Shown here one piece after another: positions 62,226 to 64,000 of a stretch of 64,000 bases of DNA (its first letter is position 1; the number at the start of each line of letters is the position of its first letter). Position numbers and translations under genes: made by a program. The notes under the pieces are model-generated. The model was not told the DNA's origin. It ran no database searches and worked only from the letters and a program-made list of their open reading frames with translations. The stretch comes from Haloferax mediterranei ATCC 33500 (GTDB lineage Archaea; Halobacteriota; Halobacteria; Halobacteriales; Haloferacaceae), in the NCBI RefSeq assembly GCF_000306765.2, contig NC_017941.2, forward strand, positions 1,612,001 through 1,676,000, given 5' to 3'.

Positions 62226-63302
62226 TCAGTCGAGTGTGAGGTACTCACAGAGCGCGTCGGTTCCGGATTCATCGTGGATACGTCGCTGGATATTCGCTCC
62301 CGATTCGGCAGCGAAGAGGGAGCGAAGGCCGTTTATATCAAGCCGGTCGGACTCCGTCTCGACAAACGATTCGAGGCTGACAACGCCCTCGGAGTTAGGG
62401 GTGATAAAGCTCGCATCTCGGCCGTGGCGGGTTGCTCTCCACTTGTTCTCGTCGAGTATCTCCCGTCGAACGTCTGTCCTCGATTCTCCCGACTCGTACC
62501 GGTCGGCGAGGTTCAAAACGAGTGTGTAGACGTACTCGACGAAGTCGACCACTCGGTCGGGGTCGGTCTGAGCGTCCGGGGTTCGAATCTCGACCGTTCC
62601 GTGGCCCGTGTGAGGGCGCACGTCGTACCAGAGTTCTCCACGGTCGTCTATCGACCCGTGTTCGACCATCCGGCGTTCGAACTGCTGGTAGTCGTCAAAA
62701 TCGTCGAAGGCGGTCGGCATCCCGGTGTTCGGAAGGTTCTCGAAAATTTTGGCGCGCGCAGATGCGAGTCCCGTATCGAAGCCGTTCCAGAACGGAGAGT
62801 TAGCAGAAAGCGCAAGCAGCGGTGCGAGATACCACCGGAGTTCGTTCGCAATCCAGACGGCTTTGTCCGCATCGTCGATGCCGACGTGGACGTGAAGCCC
62901 GGCGGTCGTGTTTCGGTGCTGTGGATACTGAATTCGGTCGAGTTGCGCCTGATACCGGGGTTTTGTCGCGTGGTCGAGTTCGCGCCACTTCGCCACGGGA
63001 TGAAGCCCGGCCGCAGCGATGCGGTACCCGTGGTTCGACGCGTGGTCGACGAGCGCCTCACGAACCGATGTAACGGCGTCAGCAACCTCAGAAAGGTCCT
63101 CGATAAGAGGCGTCTGTGTCTCGATAGTGAACTCGAACAGTTCGTGGTCGAGTCGCCCTGAGAGCAGTTCCGGGGGTTCCGGTCCGTAAACCAAGTCGTC
63201 GATGCCAGACGTGGGACGACCGTCGGCATCGACGATGTAGAACTCCTCTTCGACGCCGAGCGTACCCATCCGGTCGAAGGCATCCGCCGACCCTAGTTCC
63301 AT
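62226..63302 (-). CDS. gshA: Glutamate-cysteine ligase
   Basis: A 358-residue GCS2-type enzyme: [15 protein letters not shown] at the start (metal/ATP Glu residues), [13 protein letters not shown] (active-site His), [16 protein letters not shown] and [15 protein letters not shown]. It makes gamma-glutamylcysteine, the main low-molecular thiol of haloarchaea, which lack glutathione. It may be linked to the thioredoxin genes by function, not position. Confidence 0.93.
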   Translation of the reverse strand: MELGSADAFDRMGTLGVEEEFYIVDADGRPTSGIDDLVYGPEPPELLSGRLDHELFEFTIETQTPLIEDLSEVADAVTSVREALVDHASNHGYRIAAAGLHPVAKWRELDHATKPRYQAQLDRIQYPQHRNTTAGLHVHVGIDDADKAVWIANELRWYLAPLLALSANSPFWNGFDTGLASARAKIFENLPNTGMPTAFDDFDDYQQFERRMVEHGSIDDRGELWYDVRPHTGHGTVEIRTPDAQTDPDRVVDFVEYVYTLVLNLADRYESGESRTDVRREILDENKWRATRHGRDASFITPNSEGVVSLESFVETESDRLDINGLRSLFAAESGANIQRRIHDESGTDALCEYLTLD

Positions 63303-63438
63303 CGCAACGCCGTTAGACGCCCCGAATTAAAAACATCGTGGACCCCGGCGAACGCGTCAGACGATTATGACCTGCAAATAGCGGGCTTAAACACCACCTA
63401 ACCGGTCTCGCTCGGGAATGGCTGGAATATGAGTTCCC
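63303..63438. other. Intergenic region before the fibrillarin gene end
   Basis: About 135 bases containing the promoter of gshA (AT-rich AATTAAAAACATC, about 63328-63340). No gene is seen. Confidence 0.4.
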
Positions 63439-63999
63439 TCACTCCGGCCGTGCAACGATACCGAGGTGGTCCGCGTGGAATCGGTCGAGGCGCCCGGTTT
63501 CGAGGATTTCGTAGGCTGATTCGAGTTCGTCGAGGACGTCGTCGAACACGTCGTCGGGGTCGGCGGTCACGTCTTCACTCCGGGCTTTGACGGCCATCAA
63601 GAGCCGCCCGTCGTCAGCGAGGAACTGACGGTTGCGGACGGCGACGGTGGCCTGTCCGCGGGTCGCCACGTCCATGACGAGGCAATCGATGCCGGATTCG
63701 ACGACGTGTGCGTAGGATTCCGGGTCGCGCGCGTCCTTGAGAAGCGGGAAGAGATTGTCCCGGTCTTCGGCGACGCCGACGAGGTCGCGAACCGGACGAG
63801 GCGCGAACTCGACTGCGTACGTCGGCCCGGCGAAGTCGGCGACGTGCGAAACCGTCGTCCCCGACGCGGCACCGAGATAGAGCACCGTCTCACCGCCGAC
63901 GAGACCCGTGTCCATGTCGAGTTCGAGCATCGCGCCGAGTTTCGACCGACCGGCGTCCCACGCGCGCCAACCGTCGGAATCGACCGGCTCGCCGTAAAC
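63439..63999 (-). CDS. flpA: Fibrillarin-like rRNA/tRNA 2'-O-methyltransferase, C-terminal part
   Basis: The frame is open to the window end, so the N-terminus is missing. Visible parts are VYGEPV and WRAWDAGRSKLGAM, then VLYLGAASGTTVSHVAD (SAM motif I), YAVEFAPRPVRDL (motif post I), CLVMDVATRGQATV and LLMAVKARSEDV. It works with Nop5 and L7Ae in box C/D RNPs guided by RNAs to methylate rRNA and tRNA. An internal ATG at 63930 is not the start. Confidence 0.95.
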   Translation of the reverse strand, partial: VYGEPVDSDGWRAWDAGRSKLGAMLELDMDTGLVGGETVLYLGAASGTTVSHVADFAGPTYAVEFAPRPVRDLVGVAEDRDNLFPLLKDARDPESYAHVVESGIDCLVMDVATRGQATVAVRNRQFLADDGRLLMAVKARSEDVTADPDDVFDDVLDELESAYEILETGRLDRFHADHLGIVARPE

Positions 64000-64000
64000 C

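Overview
The window is haloarchaeal chromosomal DNA, most like Haloferax: strongly acidic proteins, GC-rich third codon positions, many Tat (RR) lipoproteins, tightly packed genes with overlapping start/stop codons, and archaeal core genes (Dph2, archaeal MAT, fibrillarin, archaeal PPAT, DacZ, a TFB-like cyclin protein). The two-sided gas-vesicle locus, with gvpACNO on one strand and gvpDEFGHIJKLM on the other around a GvpE activator site, matches the mc-vac arrangement described for Haloferax mediterranei. That species or a close relative is the best guess.

Layout. 1-313: tail of a glutamine synthetase family gene. 414-4961: an apparent iron regulon on the minus strand (MATE exporter, polysaccharide deacetylase, RraA-like protein, orphan iron-type binding lipoprotein), with DtxR/Idr-type operators before each transcription unit. 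5040-14361: the gas-vesicle cluster, followed by a convergent gene coding for a zinc-finger protein with a GvpH/Hsp20-like tail. 15231-16958: an HTH membrane protein and a Tat lipoprotein. 17105-18732: an AT-richer accessory patch (MITE-like inverted repeat, Tat-exported protein, small membrane protein). 18763-31583: a HisG-like protein, a 695-aa coiled-coil protein, an MBL hydrolase, a LOG-like protein, a CARF-like/winged-helix protein, Dph2, an esterase, a YlbF-like protein, a MinD-like/RecA-like pair and an FKBP isomerase. 31737-41908: the cytochrome oxidase locus (subunit II, fused I+III, small membrane subunits, and divergent membrane proteins), split by an IS200/IS605-type element at about 39100-40955 with tnpB, a DUF2080-like gene and a broken tnpA. 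42087-55444: housekeeping genes (CYTH protein, MAT, polyphosphate kinase, ThiI, cysteine synthase, thioredoxin proteins, PurD, a hexapeptide acyltransferase). 55465-59600: a PAS histidine kinase, an unknown protein, an MscS-like channel next to the c-di-AMP cyclase DacZ, and a truncated haemoglobin. 59601-60324 is gene-poor and carries a duplicated 3' end of the adjacent tRNA-Leu(UAG) plus a broken small membrane gene, which looks like the scar of an integrated element. 60524-63999: a TFB-like protein, PPAT, an HTH protein, glutamate-cysteine ligase and the C-terminal part of fibrillarin.

How the parts work together. GvpE (activator) and GvpD (repressor) control the divergent gvpA and gvpD promoters through the shared site at 8044-8063. 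The iron boxes should derepress the 414-4905 genes when iron is scarce. DacZ and the MscS-like channel form a plausible osmotic signalling pair. The oxidase genes make a haem-copper terminal oxidase. No CRISPR array or rRNA was found. The least expected items are the repeated two-hairpin inserts inside the IS605-type element, the zinc-finger/crystallin-like gene beside gvpM, the CARF-like protein without CRISPR neighbours, and the iron-boxed deacetylase/MATE/RraA set.
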